Below, piece by piece: positions 15,601 to 25,612 of a stretch of DNA of 33,317 nt. Source of the stretch: Acetobacterium sp. KB-1 (GTDB lineage: Bacteria; Bacillota; Clostridia; Eubacteriales; Eubacteriaceae). How positions within the stretch are numbered: position 1 is the first letter of the stretch; each line of letters opens with the position of its first letter. The stretch covers positions 1,363,701 through 1,397,017 of the forward strand of contig NZ_CP030040.1 of assembly GCF_003260995.1 (NCBI RefSeq), in the 5' to 3' direction. The notes beneath the pieces were generated by a model, which had not been told where the DNA came from, did not search any database, and was given only the letters and a program-made list of their open reading frames with translations. The position numbers and the translations under genes are program-made.

Positions 15601-15768
15601 CTAGAAATTGCTATTTCTTGGTCTTCTCGTTTGTTTTCTTTTTGTTCGACATTCACGACATCTTTTTGGTTCATTGTCAAAACCTTTTTCCTGGTAGAAT
15701 TCTTGTTCACCTACAGTAAATACAAATTCTTCGCCACAATCTTGACAAATTAAAGTTCTGTCTTCCAT
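15601..15768 (-). CDS. Small zinc-ribbon protein, 55 residues
   Basis: From ATG 15768, with GGAGG 6 bases upstream, the frame reads MEDRTLICQDCGEEFVF... and ends at TAG 15601. Two CxxC pairs, CQDC (8-11) and CREC (37-40), form a zinc ribbon of the kind annotated as 'probable zinc-ribbon domain' in many clostridia. A motif EFYxxKGFxNEPKRC joins them. The C terminus is very basic (KRKQTRRPR), which suggests nucleic-acid or ribosome contact, though no function is established to my knowledge. It has its own promoter and terminator. Confidence 0.88.
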   Translation of the reverse strand: MEDRTLICQDCGEEFVFTVGEQEFYQEKGFDNEPKRCRECRTKRKQTRRPRNSNF

Positions 15769-15890
15769 GAGTAACCTCCACTTAATTTTATGTACAGGAT
15801 CTGATTATTCTTTTTTAAATGGAGCATGGACCATTCTGTCTGAACGTTGTTACCATTTATGAACATGTAATCATTAACTATACTGTAGTT

Positions 15891-15919
15891 ATTATACAAT
15901 GTTCGTTTACATTTGTCAC
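15891..15919 (-). promoter_or_regulatory. Promoter of the zinc-ribbon gene
   Basis: GTGACA (15919-15914) and TATAAT (15896-15891) are 17 bp apart on the minus strand, a near-consensus sigma-70/SigA promoter. The leader would be about 115 bases. The rest of 15769-16002 shows nothing else I can name. Confidence 0.7.
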
Positions 15920-16002
15920 CTGTTTTTTTAATTTTTTATTGAGTTAAATTCTTTTTTCGGATATATTTAACTAATACTATTTCAATTATAAGGAGATAAA
16001 CC

Positions 16003-17112
16003 ATGAGAGATCATCGACTGATAAAATATGCCCAAACCCTAATCAACTATTCCCTCTATGTGAAACCAGACGAATGGGTTGTGATCCGGGGGTCTGATCT
16101 GGCTCTGCCCCTGATTAAAGAATGCTACCAGGCCGTGTTAAAAGCTGGCGCCCACCCTACCGTTTTGCTTAACCCGGAAGGAATTTCAGAAATTCTTTTA
16201 AAGGAAGGCAGTGATGATCAACTGCAGTTTAATGCCCCCATGATGATGTCAATCTATTCTAAAGCGGATAAGATTCTAAACATTTTGGGAGACCATAACT
16301 TAAGGTCCCTGGCCGCAATTCCTGGTGAGCGTATAGCTCTACAACGCCGTTCTGGCGCACCGGTTACTAAAATTTACAATGACCGGGTCGCCCGGGGTGA
16401 AATGGATTGGACGCTGTGTCTCTATCCCACTGAAAGTGGCGCCCAGGAAGCGAACATGTCACTTTCTGACTATGAAGAATTCGTATTTTCTGCCTGTCTC
16501 CTCAATACTGACAATCCCATTGCGTCCTGGCAGAAAATTCATCATGAACAGGCGGCAATGGTCACCTATTTAAATCAAAAAAAAGAATTCCATGTGCTTG
16601 CTAAAGATACCGATCTGACCCTTTGCACCGAAAACCGGATCTGGATCAATTCCGACGGTCACCATAATTTCCCCAGTGGCGAAGTCTTTACTGCGCCGGT
16701 AAAAGAAAGCGTAAACGGAACCATTCGTTTCACCTTTCCTGGTATTTACAGCGGACAGGAAATTGAAGACATTAAGCTCACCTTCAAAGATGGCCGGGTT
16801 GTAACGGCTTGTGCCAAACGTGGCGAAGATTTGCTTAACGCTCTGCTTGATACGGACGAAGGTTCCCATTATCTTGGCGAATTTGCCATCGGCACCAACT
16901 ATGGCATTACTAAGTTTACCAAAAACATGCTTTTTGACGAAAAAATTGGTGGCACCATCCATATGGCTCTGGGTAAATCCTATCCAGAATGCGGACCCAT
17001 CAACGATTCGATGCTCCATTGGGACATGCTCTGTGACATGAAAGACGGCGGTGCGATTTATGCCGACGGGGAGCTCTTTTATCAGAACGGTCGGTTTATA
17101 AAAAAATTGTAA
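16003..17112 (+). CDS. M29-family metallo-aminopeptidase
   Basis: The 369-residue protein matches the thermophilic (M29) aminopeptidases, cytosolic enzymes that release N-terminal amino acids using two metal ions. Visible metal-site motifs are FPSGEVFTAPVKES (Glu), LGEFAIGTN (Glu), GGTIHMALGKSYPE (His) and SMLHWDMLCDM (His and Asp). Length is as expected. The start is set by GGAG 8 bases before ATG. It stands alone between a divergent gene and glnS, which has its own Shine-Dalgarno 45 bp on. The natural substrate is not predictable. Confidence 0.92.
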   Translation: MRDHRLIKYAQTLINYSLYVKPDEWVVIRGSDLALPLIKECYQAVLKAGAHPTVLLNPEGISEILLKEGSDDQLQFNAPMMMSIYSKADKILNILGDHNLRSLAAIPGERIALQRRSGAPVTKIYNDRVARGEMDWTLCLYPTESGAQEANMSLSDYEEFVFSACLLNTDNPIASWQKIHHEQAAMVTYLNQKKEFHVLAKDTDLTLCTENRIWINSDGHHNFPSGEVFTAPVKESVNGTIRFTFPGIYSGQEIEDIKLTFKDGRVVTACAKRGEDLLNALLDTDEGSHYLGEFAIGTNYGITKFTKNMLFDEKIGGTIHMALGKSYPECGPINDSMLHWDMLCDMKDGGAIYADGELFYQNGRFIKKL

Positions 17113-17163
17113 TAACCCCGACTTTATGGTATTATTGGCAAATATATAAACAGGAGGAAATTA

Positions 17164-18834
17164 ATGGAGACCACGGAAAAAAAGACGAATTTTATCACCA
17201 ATGCAATCGATCAGGACATTATTAACAAAGTCTACACCAACGATCGCGTTCACACCCGCTTCCCCCCCGAACCAAACGGCTATTTACATATCGGCCATGC
17301 TAAAGCCTCACTACTTAACTATCGCATTGCAAAACAATATCACGGCAAGTTTAATCTCCGCTTTGACGACACCAACCCGATCAAAGAAGAGTTGGAATAT
17401 GTCGATTCGATCAAGGAAGATCTCACCTGGCTGGGAATCAAATGGGACGACCGACTCTTTTTTGCCTCCAGTTATTTTGATAAAATGGCGGCATACGCCG
17501 TTGAACTGATTGGTAAGGGCCTGGCCTTTGTTGATCAGCTCTCCGCTGAAGAAATGCGCCAGTATCGGGGAAACCTGACCGAACCCGGCAAAGAAAGTCC
17601 CTACCGCAACCGCAGCATTGACGAAAACCTGAGCCTGTTTTCCCAGATGAAGGCTGGAAAGCTACCAGAGGGTTCTTATATCCTGCGGGCTAAAATTGAT
17701 ATGAGCAGCCCCAACATGAATATGCGGGACCCGGCCATCTATCGGATTATGCACACCAAACACCATTCGACCGAGAATGACTGGTTTATTTATCCGATGT
17801 ACGATTATGCCCATCCGATTGAGGATGCCATCGAGGGTGTTACACACTCCCTCTGTACTCTGGAATTTGAAGACCACCGCCCCTTCTATGATTGGGTGCT
17901 TGCTAACATCGACGATTTTAAGAACGAACCCCCGCGACAAATCGAATTTGCCAAACTCAATCTGACAAAAACCATTGTCGGCAAACGGTTTTTAAAGCAA
18001 TTAGTCGATGAAAAAATTGTCGACGGCTGGGACGATCCCCGCTTAGCCACTATCTCCGGCTTGCGCCGCCGTGGCTTTACGGCGGAATCCATTCAGGCTT
18101 TCTGCGAAGCCATTGGAGTCGCCAAAACCAACAGTACTGTGGATATCGCGATGCTGGAACATTTTATTCGGGACGACTTAAAACTAAAGGCCCCCCGTTT
18201 AATGGCGGTCGTTGATCCTCTGAAGGTAACCATTACTAACTACCCGGAAAATCAAACAGAATGGGTTGAGTTACCACTTAATCAGGAAAATGACGCGATG
18301 GGAAGCTACAGTGCACCATTTAGCCGCGAAATTTTAATTGACCGCAAGGATTTTATGGAAATTCCTCCCAAAAAGTATTTTCGGCTATTCCCCGGAAATG
18401 AGGTCCGCCTGCGCGGTGCCTACTTTATCACCTGTCAGGAAGTGATCAAAGATGCCGATGGCCAGGTTATTGAGCTTAAATGTACCTACGACCCGGGCAC
18501 CAAATCCGGCGCTGGCTGTGAGCGAAAGGTCAAAGGGACCATCCACTGGGTGGACGCCAACCACGCCAGCGAAGTGGAACTCCACCTCTACGACTACCTG
18601 GTTGAGGATGATGCCGGCCTCAACAAAGATAATTTTCTGGAACGAATCAATCAGAAATCACTGGAAATTGTCAAAGCCTATATTGAACCAGAACTGCTAA
18701 AGGCCGAGCCCTATGAAAAATTCCAATTTATCCGCAACGGCTTTTTCTCGGTCGATCCTAAATACTCTAAACCAGGTGCACTGGTTTTTAACCAGATCGT
18801 CTCTTTAAAAAGTTCTTGGAAACCGACAAAATAA
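17164..18834 (+). CDS. glnS: Glutaminyl-tRNA synthetase
   Basis: GlnRS charges tRNA-Gln directly. The 556-residue class I synthetase has [16 protein letters not shown] (HIGH at 42-45), FDDTNP, and the [17 protein letters not shown] motif that marks GlnRS rather than GluRS, followed by the two anticodon-binding beta-barrels. The KMSKS-loop equivalent reads [12 protein letters not shown] where E. coli has TVMSKRKL, so the middle Ser is Gly. AGGAGG precedes the ATG. Many Gram-positive bacteria lack GlnRS and use GatCAB transamidation; its presence here suggests ancient acquisition in this lineage. Confidence 0.97.
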   Translation: METTEKKTNFITNAIDQDIINKVYTNDRVHTRFPPEPNGYLHIGHAKASLLNYRIAKQYHGKFNLRFDDTNPIKEELEYVDSIKEDLTWLGIKWDDRLFFASSYFDKMAAYAVELIGKGLAFVDQLSAEEMRQYRGNLTEPGKESPYRNRSIDENLSLFSQMKAGKLPEGSYILRAKIDMSSPNMNMRDPAIYRIMHTKHHSTENDWFIYPMYDYAHPIEDAIEGVTHSLCTLEFEDHRPFYDWVLANIDDFKNEPPRQIEFAKLNLTKTIVGKRFLKQLVDEKIVDGWDDPRLATISGLRRRGFTAESIQAFCEAIGVAKTNSTVDIAMLEHFIRDDLKLKAPRLMAVVDPLKVTITNYPENQTEWVELPLNQENDAMGSYSAPFSREILIDRKDFMEIPPKKYFRLFPGNEVRLRGAYFITCQEVIKDADGQVIELKCTYDPGTKSGAGCERKVKGTIHWVDANHASEVELHLYDYLVEDDAGLNKDNFLERINQKSLEIVKAYIEPELLKAEPYEKFQFIRNGFFSVDPKYSKPGALVFNQIVSLKSSWKPTK

Positions 18835-18881
18835 ATATATTAATGCTGCTACATGCTGCTTTTAGACGAGGGGAATAAGTT

Positions 18882-20180
18882 ATGAAAATATGGTCTGAAA
18901 AAGAAAAAATATCCCGGGAAGAAATCCGGAAACTCCAGTTTAAGCGTTTAATGAAAACCCTGCATCACGTTTATGAAAACGTGCCTTATTATCATGAAAA
19001 GTTCAAAGCCGCCGGGGTTAAGCCGGTGGATATCCGAAGCCTTAAAGATCTGCGGCTCCTCCCACTCACCACTAAGGAAGACCTGCGGAAAAATTATCCC
19101 TTCGGACTCTTTGCCGTACCCAAAAATAAAATTGTCCGTTATCATGCCTCTTCCGGGACCACCGGAAAACCAACTGTGGTCGGTTATACCAAAAATGATC
19201 TAAAAGTCTGGCGGGAAGTCATCGCCCGGATTGTGACCATGGGTGGCGTCACCAATGAAGATACCGCGCAGATCACCTTTGGATTTGGTCTCTTTACCGG
19301 TGCCTTTGGCTTACAACAGGGTTTGGAAAAGGTTGGCGCCGGGGTGATCCCGATTTCTTCCGGAAATACTAAAAAACAAATTATGATCATGCAGGATTTC
19401 CAATCCACCGTCCTGATCGGAACCCCCTCCTACGCCCTGCATCTGGCTGAAACCGCCCAGGAAATGGGGATTGATCCCAAAGAAGAACTGTTTCTTAACT
19501 ACGGACTCTTTGGCGGCGAAGGCTCCACCGAAGAAATGCGGGCAAAACTAAACGAAGCCTGGGGCATTATCTCGACTGAAAACTATGGCATGAGCGAACT
19601 GATCGGTCCCGGAGTCTCCGGAGAGTGTCAGGCTTTTAACGGCATGCATATCAATGAGGATCATTTTATTGCCGAAATTATTGATCCCGAAACCCTGGAA
19701 GTGTTGCCGGAAGGTTCGGTCGGCGAATTGGTGATTACACCAATTACCAAAGAAGGACTACCGCTAATCCGTTACCGCACCAAGGATATCACTCAGCTTG
19801 ACACCACCCCCTGCGATTGTGGCCGAACCTCTGCCCGGATGGCAAAGATCACTGGCCGAACCGACGATATGCTAATCATCGGTGGGGTTAATGTTTTCCC
19901 ATCACAAATTGAAGGGGTACTCCTGGGCATTAAGGGAATCGGCTCAAATTACCAGATTCGGGTGCTCAAAAAAGGGTATCTTGATCGTATCGAAATCGAT
20001 GTCGAAGTGATCAATCAGGACCTGCTGGTCTCGGTTACCCTGCTTGATCAGCTTTACAAAGAAATCGAATCCAAACTGCATACGATCCTTGGCATCCACG
20101 CCGGTATTCATCTGGTTGAGCCTAAAAGTCTGGTTCGCTCCGAAGGAAAAGCCAAACGGGTCATCGATCTGCGATCTTAA
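18882..20180 (+). CDS. paaK: Phenylacetate-CoA ligase family enzyme
   Basis: This 432-residue adenylate-forming enzyme would activate an aryl acid such as phenylacetate to its CoA thioester with ATP. It has the AMP/ATP loop SSGTTGKPT (90-98), YGMSELIGPGVSGEC, RYRTKDIT and the C-terminal GRTDDMLIIGGVNVFPSQIE hinge, all typical of PaaK. In anaerobes such genes often sit with 2-oxoacid:ferredoxin oxidoreductases acting on aromatic amino acids; none is in the window. It is followed 20 bp later by an ACT-domain gene, a frequent pairing. The exact acid is unknown. Confidence 0.92.
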   Translation: MKIWSEKEKISREEIRKLQFKRLMKTLHHVYENVPYYHEKFKAAGVKPVDIRSLKDLRLLPLTTKEDLRKNYPFGLFAVPKNKIVRYHASSGTTGKPTVVGYTKNDLKVWREVIARIVTMGGVTNEDTAQITFGFGLFTGAFGLQQGLEKVGAGVIPISSGNTKKQIMIMQDFQSTVLIGTPSYALHLAETAQEMGIDPKEELFLNYGLFGGEGSTEEMRAKLNEAWGIISTENYGMSELIGPGVSGECQAFNGMHINEDHFIAEIIDPETLEVLPEGSVGELVITPITKEGLPLIRYRTKDITQLDTTPCDCGRTSARMAKITGRTDDMLIIGGVNVFPSQIEGVLLGIKGIGSNYQIRVLKKGYLDRIEIDVEVINQDLLVSVTLLDQLYKEIESKLHTILGIHAGIHLVEPKSLVRSEGKAKRVIDLRS

Positions 20181-20200
20181 AAATTTATAGGAGGCAAACC

Positions 20201-20644
20201 ATGCTTATTAATCAATTATCAGTCTTTATTGAAAATAAAAAAGGCCATCTCAGCAAGATCACCAAAGTCTTAAAAGATGCCCAGGTTGATATTCGCGCTA
20301 TTTCCGTTTTTGACAGCGCTGAATTCGGGATTTTGCGGATCGTCGTGGATAAACCCGAGGTGGGCGCCGAGGCTCTAAAAAACGCTGGGCATGTCGTTAA
20401 ACAAAGCTATGTGCTGGCGGTGGATCCTTCTGATAAGGTTGGCAGCCTTCATGATGTCTTTTCGCTCCTTTCTGAAAATGACGTCAATATTGAATATGTC
20501 TATTCTTTCGTTATGCCCAATAACCAGGGTTCACCCCTGATTATTTTAAAAGCCGACGATCAGGAAAAAGCCATTGCCCTGCTGACCGCCTCGGATTTTA
20601 ACCTGATTCCCAAAGAGGCCGTATATAACGTTCAAAATAACTAA
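20201..20644 (+). CDS. Tandem ACT-domain protein
   Basis: The 147-residue protein consists of two ACT domains (about 1-70 and 71-143), beginning MLINQLSVFIENKKGHLSKI, the usual ligand-binding loop. ACT domains bind amino acids and regulate enzymes. With AGGAGG and a 20-bp gap after the PaaK-like gene, the two form an operon closed by a terminator. I infer that it senses an aromatic amino acid and modulates the ligase or its pathway. Confidence 0.88.
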   Translation: MLINQLSVFIENKKGHLSKITKVLKDAQVDIRAISVFDSAEFGILRIVVDKPEVGAEALKNAGHVVKQSYVLAVDPSDKVGSLHDVFSLLSENDVNIEYVYSFVMPNNQGSPLIILKADDQEKAIALLTASDFNLIPKEAVYNVQNN

Positions 20645-20750
20645 ACAAAATACACTTGGTCCCTTATTAACCCCGTACCAACAATTATTCGTCCGCAAGC
20701 AAACAATGAATTAATAATTGCTCGGTCGGCAGGCAGTTGACGACATAGTA

Positions 20751-20780
20751 AAAGCCGGAGCGTTGCTCCGGCTTTGTTTT
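20751..20780 (+). terminator. Terminator between convergent operons
   Basis: A perfect 11-bp GC-rich stem (20751-20761 with 20765-20775, AAAGCCGGAGC/GCTCCGGCTTT) has a 3-base loop and is followed by GTTTT on the plus strand. It overlaps the stop codon of the ATPase D gene, so it probably also helps to end the opposing operon. Confidence 0.85.
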
Positions 20781-21393
20781 ATCGTCTATTTTTAACCTTT
20801 TTAAGCCGGAAAAACTCTTCCCGCTCTTTTTCTTCGATGGTATCCTGAATATACTTAATTTCGTCCTTTAATCGGGGAATCTGAATCTTATCCAGGGCAT
20901 TTGCACTTTTTTGAGTCTTTCTAATTTCTAACGAAAGTTTATAGGCCGTTGTTTCAACCTGGGCCAATTGATAGGACAAAAATTTGACATCATTAAATTT
21001 TTTGATGGCAATATCCAGGGCCGGATTATTCTCATAAAATCCATAGGGAAGACTTTTTTCGTATTTTTCGGTATAAACCACCTCCGGTATATCAACCCCC
21101 ATTACCCCTTTAATTCGAATCTCAAAGGGCATTTCCGAGTTTATTGATAAGGCAAACTCTTCCAGGTGATTGAGTCCCATGCTAATGCAAACCTGTTGCA
21201 ATGCCTTATAGGCTTCCTGAAACTTCTGGTTGATCTCATTTTCAATCAACTCCGCTTCTTTAACCAATTGCATGATCTCCTGGATCAGGATGGTTCTTTT
21301 TTTATCCAAAAGATCATACCCTTTTACCGAAAAACTCATTCGACTCTTCGCTTTTATCAGGTTTGCTTTTGTTGGCGTTATTTTAATGGCCAT
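20779..21393 (-). CDS. ntpD: V/A-type ATPase subunit D (central stalk)
   Basis: Subunit D is the long coiled-coil axle that turns inside the A3B3 head. The 204-residue protein begins IKITPTKANLIKAKSRM, the conserved D signature, and ends in a helical basic segment. Both terminal thirds are predicted long helices, as expected for a rotor shaft. It is the last gene of the operon, 8 bp after the B gene; its stop lies in the terminator. Confidence 0.96.
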   Translation of the reverse strand: MAIKITPTKANLIKAKSRMSFSVKGYDLLDKKRTILIQEIMQLVKEAELIENEINQKFQEAYKALQQVCISMGLNHLEEFALSINSEMPFEIRIKGVMGVDIPEVVYTEKYEKSLPYGFYENNPALDIAIKKFNDVKFLSYQLAQVETTAYKLSLEIRKTQKSANALDKIQIPRLKDEIKYIQDTIEEKEREEFFRLKKVKNRR

Positions 21394-21401
21394 CGTCCCA
21401 C

Positions 21402-22880
21402 CTACATTTCTTTAGGGAAATATTTTTCGATGTTTTCAGGACTCAGTCGATCCAGCTCCGTCAGTGGTAATAAAGCCAGAAGTTTCCACCCCAGGTTAAG
21501 GCTTTGCATAATATTTCGACTTTCATCAAAACCCTGGTTTAGAAATTTCGCCTCAAAAGCACGTCCAAAAGCCATATATTTTTTATCAGTGGGACTTAGA
21601 TCCTCCTCACCGATAATCTGAGATAAATCCCTTACTTCCTGAACCTTGGAATAGGAAGCAAACAATTGGTTGGCAACCTCAGCATGATCTTCCCGGGTGA
21701 AACCTTCACCAACACCATCTTTCATCAGTCGGGACAGCGATGGCAAAATAGCCACCGGCGGGTAAATACTCCGCTGGAAAAGATCGCGCCCTAAAACAAC
21801 TTGCCCCTCGGTGATATATCCGGTCAGATCCGGGATCGGATGCGTTATATCATCATTTGGCATGGTCAGTATTGGTAAAAACGTAATTGAACCAACCTGG
21901 TCTTTTAACATCCCAGCTCGTTCATAAAGAGAAGCCAAATCCGAGTACATATAACCGGGATAGCCTTTACGGCTGGGAACTTCTTCACGAGCGGAGGATA
22001 TTTCCCGCAATGCCTCGCAGTAACTGGTAATATCGGTCATGACGACCAGGATATGCATATGTTTTTCAAACGCCAGATACTCGGCTGCTGTTAAAGCGCA
22101 GCGGGGCGTTGTAATCCGTTCAGCAATGGGATCATCAGCATAGTTGACAAACATTACCACCCGGTCCATGACATTGGCATCATCAAAGCTCTTCCTAAAG
22201 AATTTTTCATCATCGTGTTTAACCCCAATAGCGGCAAAAACAATCGCAAAATCTTCGTGAACATTGTCTCCTAGTCGGGCCTGCTTAACAATTTGAGCGG
22301 CCAATTCATTATGAGGTAAGCCATTACCTGAAAAAATCGGCAATTTTTGACCGCGGATCAGCGTCGCCAGAGTATCGATGGAAGAAATACCCGTCTGGAT
22401 AAAATTCCGCGGATATTCCCGGGACATCGGGTTAATGGGACGACCATTAATGTTTGCTTCAACCAAACTAAAAATGTCACTGCCATTATCAATCGGTTCA
22501 CCGATGCCATTAAAGATCCGTCCCTGTAAATCCAGGGACATCGGTTCACCGATGCCATTAAAGATCCGTCCCTGTAAATCCAGGGACATCGGTTCACCGA
22601 TGCCATTAAAGATCCGTCCCTGTAAATCCAGGGACATCGGCAAATTAAAGGATTCGCCAGTAAATTTGATAATACTGTTTCCGGCGGCCAAGCCGGCCGT
22701 ACTTTGAAAAACCTGGACGGTAACCTTTTTTTCGTCAATTTTGATGACTTTTCCCTTTTTGACTTTCCCGGTGCTGATTTCGACAATATCAACCACTTCA
22801 CCGTAGAAAACATCGTCCACATCCGAGATTTGAATCAGGGGACCAACGACTTTATCAATTTTTAAATACTCTTTTTTCAT
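21402..22880 (-). CDS. ntpB: V/A-type ATPase subunit B with a 32-residue repeat insertion
   Basis: B is the non-catalytic nucleotide-binding head subunit. Family motifs are present ([16 protein letters not shown]-type [22 protein letters not shown]). At 492 residues it is 32 longer than usual because [16 protein letters not shown] (one 16-residue block) occurs three times in a row near residues 77-124. Without two of them the length is 460, normal for the family. The block lies at the junction of the N-terminal barrel and the nucleotide domain, where extra residues would be hard to accommodate. Assembly error, a silent decay event or a tolerated expansion are all possible. Confidence 0.95.
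   Translation of the reverse strand: MKKEYLKIDKVVGPLIQISDVDDVFYGEVVDIVEISTGKVKKGKVIKIDEKKVTVQVFQSTAGLAAGNSIIKFTGESFNLPMSLDLQGRIFNGIGEPMSLDLQGRIFNGIGEPMSLDLQGRIFNGIGEPIDNGSDIFSLVEANINGRPINPMSREYPRNFIQTGISSIDTLATLIRGQKLPIFSGNGLPHNELAAQIVKQARLGDNVHEDFAIVFAAIGVKHDDEKFFRKSFDDANVMDRVVMFVNYADDPIAERITTPRCALTAAEYLAFEKHMHILVVMTDITSYCEALREISSAREEVPSRKGYPGYMYSDLASLYERAGMLKDQVGSITFLPILTMPNDDITHPIPDLTGYITEGQVVLGRDLFQRSIYPPVAILPSLSRLMKDGVGEGFTREDHAEVANQLFASYSKVQEVRDLSQIIGEEDLSPTDKKYMAFGRAFEAKFLNQGFDESRNIMQSLNLGWKLLALLPLTELDRLSPENIEKYFPKEM
22492..22635. repeat. Three tandem 48-bp copies inside ntpB
   Basis: Units start at 22492, 22540 and 22588 and appear identical, so this is a recent event. Each unit carries the inverted repeat TCCCTG-TAAATC-CAGGGA, which could promote slippage or confuse assembly. 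The unit length is a multiple of three, so the reading frame is kept. Confidence 0.96.
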
Positions 22881-22889
22881 TGTTTCCCC

Positions 22890-24677
22890 CTAATTCTCAT
22901 ATTTTTTAAAAAGCACTTCAAAATACTGGTCGATCTCATCTTTTAGCCGATCAATCCCGCTTAAATCATCATTTGGAATGGTATACTTCATTTTTATGAA
23001 CTGTCCAAAAATATTCAGATCTTTTAGTTGCGATGTCGGTATTCCGAGTTTTAAGCCTTCCCGACCGCGTTCGTATAGATATTCAATGGCTTTTAACATC
23101 GCATACTGTTTTTCCAAGGGGACATAGGTATCATCTTTATTATAGGCGTTTTGTTGCAGATAACCGACTTTGATCAGTTTGGCAATCTCAAGAACCCAGC
23201 GCTGATCATCGGGCAGCACATCTTCCCCAACTAGCATCACCATTTCCTGGAGCTTATTTTCTTCATACATCAACTCCAGCATTTTATTTCTCAGCGAAAT
23301 GCAATCCTCGGCCACATTGTCCTCATACCAGTCCGATAGTATTTTAATATAGCCACTGTAGCTTTCCAGCCAGTTGATAGCCGGATAATGTCTAGCATAA
23401 GCAAGACTCTTATCCAGCGCCAGAAAAACATTGACAAAGCGCTTGGTGTTTTCAGTAACCGGTTCGGAGAAATCTCCTCCGGCTGGCGACACGGCACCGA
23501 TAATCGTAATTGAACCCTCATCCCCGCCCAGGGTTTCAATACTACCAGCCCGCTCGTAAAATTCAGCAATTCGGGATGGTAAATAGGCCGGATATCCTTC
23601 TTCTGCCGGCATCTCTTCCAGACGGCCGGAGATCTCGCGCAGCGCCTCCGCCCAGCGCGAAGTAGAGTCTGCCATCATTGCCACCGCGTAACCCATATCC
23701 CGATAGTATTCGGCAATGGTGATGCCAGTATAAATACTGGCCTCCCGGGCCGCTACTGGCATATTGGACGTATTGGCAATTAAAACCGTTCGCTCCATAA
23801 TCGATTTACCCGACCGGGGATCGATAAGTTTAGGAAAATCTTCAATAACTTCAGTCATTTCATTTCCCCGCTCACCGCAACCGATATAGACAATGATATC
23901 TGCATCCGACCACTTGGCCAACTGATGCTGAGTCATCGTTTTTCCGGTTCCAAATCCCCCGGGGATCGCTGCTGTTCCACCTTTGGCAATGGGGAAAAAG
24001 ATATCAATTACCCGCTGTCCAGTGATTAATGGCACCAGGGTTTCTTTTCGGTAGGCATTGGGACGAGGTGTACGAATTGGCCATTCATGGGCCATTTTTA
24101 GTTCATGAACCTGATTCTTATGATCCGAAATTCGCACCAGCACATCGTCAATGGTATAGCTGCCATTAGGGACCACCTCAATAACGGTTCCCGAAAGGTT
24201 TGGTGGCACCAGTAACCGATTTTTTATAACTTCCGTTTCCGAAACGGTGCCAAAAATACACCCCGCCGTTAACGCATCCCCCGGTTTAACACTCAAGACG
24301 GTTTCCCACAATTTTTTGTCATCAATGGATAAAAGTCCTATTCCTTCCGGAATAAAAATTGGCGAGATTTCCTGGATTTTTTCCAGGGGACGCTGGATTC
24401 CGTCAAACATGTTTTTTAACATCCCAGGACCTAAATTCAAGCTCAGTGGTCTGCCGGTGGGGTTGATTACCTCGCCAATTTTCAGCCCTTCCGTTTCCTC
24501 ATAAACCTGAATCGTGCCTATGTCACCTTCTAGAATAATCACTTCGCCAATGAGCCGTTTATCACCAACCGTGACCATTTCTCGCATTTTAAAGGTGGTC
24601 ATGTTTTTACCTTTGATAACCGGTCCATTAATCGCCGAAATCATCCCGGTAATTTTCTTTTCTTCTGTAACTGCCAC
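22890..24677 (-). CDS. ntpA: V/A-type ATPase subunit A (catalytic)
   Basis: A hydrolyses or makes ATP in the cytoplasmic head. The 595-residue protein has the P-loop [11 protein letters not shown], the [18 protein letters not shown] segment with the catalytic Glu region, [27 protein letters not shown], and the 'bulge' non-homologous region (about 110-200) that tells A from B. Length and motifs are normal. It is placed E-A-B-D as in other bacterial V/A operons, one base after the E gene. Confidence 0.98.
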   Translation of the reverse strand: MAVTEEKKITGMISAINGPVIKGKNMTTFKMREMVTVGDKRLIGEVIILEGDIGTIQVYEETEGLKIGEVINPTGRPLSLNLGPGMLKNMFDGIQRPLEKIQEISPIFIPEGIGLLSIDDKKLWETVLSVKPGDALTAGCIFGTVSETEVIKNRLLVPPNLSGTVIEVVPNGSYTIDDVLVRISDHKNQVHELKMAHEWPIRTPRPNAYRKETLVPLITGQRVIDIFFPIAKGGTAAIPGGFGTGKTMTQHQLAKWSDADIIVYIGCGERGNEMTEVIEDFPKLIDPRSGKSIMERTVLIANTSNMPVAAREASIYTGITIAEYYRDMGYAVAMMADSTSRWAEALREISGRLEEMPAEEGYPAYLPSRIAEFYERAGSIETLGGDEGSITIIGAVSPAGGDFSEPVTENTKRFVNVFLALDKSLAYARHYPAINWLESYSGYIKILSDWYEDNVAEDCISLRNKMLELMYEENKLQEMVMLVGEDVLPDDQRWVLEIAKLIKVGYLQQNAYNKDDTYVPLEKQYAMLKAIEYLYERGREGLKLGIPTSQLKDLNIFGQFIKMKYTIPNDDLSGIDRLKDEIDQYFEVLFKKYEN

Positions 24678-25295
24678 CTAAATCACCTGCTTTTCCATAA
24701 ACCCATTAAGTGTCATTCCGATGAGTTTATAATTGCTTTTTATGAGACTTTCAACGGTAAAATCGCAATGAAGGCTGACTTCTTCATCTTCGACAATGAA
24801 TCCGCCAATACACTCCTGACAATTCTTATGATAGTTTACCGCATAACCATCTAACTGCTCGTCAATGAGGTTTTTGATTTGCTCGTAATCGCGTTCATTG
24901 ACAAAAACAACCAGTTCCTTTTTACTTTCAAATACCTGCGGTATCTGGGCGATACAATCACGCAAATAGCACTCGTAAACTTCTTCGGTCAGATACGCTC
25001 TGGCCTTTTCCCGGATAATCTGATTAAAATCCAGTAAAATGCGTTTCTTTTCTTCCAGTTCTAATGCTTTGGCTTTGTTTTTTCCTTCTGCGATAATTTT
25101 ATTTTTATCTCTGAAAATAGTATGGTAACTCCGTTCTTCAACAGACCTTTTTTCTTTTCTGATTTTTTCCCACGAGTCTTCCAATAGGGCGTCCCGCTTT
25201 TCTTTCGCTTCGTAGATGATATCTTTTCCCCATTTTCGTTCTTTACTTAAAATATATTGGGTAAACACCCGGAGTTTTTCTTCTACAGAAATCAT
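24678..25295 (-). CDS. ntpE: V/A-type ATPase subunit E (peripheral stalk)
   Basis: E pairs with the H/G-type subunit in the outer stalk that holds the head still. The 205-residue protein has a charged N-terminal helical half (KERKWGKDIIYEAKEKRDALLE and following, coiled-coil like) and a compact C-terminal domain that binds the head. Identity rests on this architecture plus its place between F and A. Confidence 0.92.
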   Translation of the reverse strand: MISVEEKLRVFTQYILSKERKWGKDIIYEAKEKRDALLEDSWEKIRKEKRSVEERSYHTIFRDKNKIIAEGKNKAKALELEEKKRILLDFNQIIREKARAYLTEEVYECYLRDCIAQIPQVFESKKELVVFVNERDYEQIKNLIDEQLDGYAVNYHKNCQECIGGFIVEDEEVSLHCDFTVESLIKSNYKLIGMTLNGFMEKQVI

Positions 25296-25307
25296 TTTAT
25301 CACATCC

Positions 25308-25610
25308 TTACAATCCCACAGACTCTTTAATATACCGTGTTATCATTCCTTCGCTTCTTTGATAACCATAACGATCCGGAATAATTGTAATTAAAGGCGT
25401 AAAATACTTCTTCTTTACTTCATTTACAGTTTCTTCCATCATCAAATATGCTTTTTCCGTCAAAAAAATAATTCCAATATCCTTGTTTTTCAAGGCTTCT
25501 TTAAAAGCCGCTTCAATATCATCTTTTGATTTTAAATAAGTCCCTTCGATACCCGCTAGTTGCATTCCCAGATAAGAGTCCCGGTTCTCACTAATCACAT
25601 AAGATTTCAT
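25308..25610 (-). CDS. ntpF: V/A-type ATPase subunit F
   Basis: F binds the D shaft and modulates activity. This 100-residue protein has the family pattern GMQLAGIEGTY, IGIIFLTEKAY and PLITIIPDRYG, a small alpha/beta fold. The start lies 2 bp from the end of the K gene. Length is typical. Confidence 0.93.
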   Translation of the reverse strand: MKSYVISENRDSYLGMQLAGIEGTYLKSKDDIEAAFKEALKNKDIGIIFLTEKAYLMMEETVNEVKKKYFTPLITIIPDRYGYQRSEGMITRYIKESVGL

Positions 25611-25612
25611 TT

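Noticed and set aside
15432-15719. 95-codon plus-strand ORF
   Set aside because: It overlaps the real zinc-ribbon gene, a terminator and a promoter region on the other strand; its composition is low-complexity hydrophobic.
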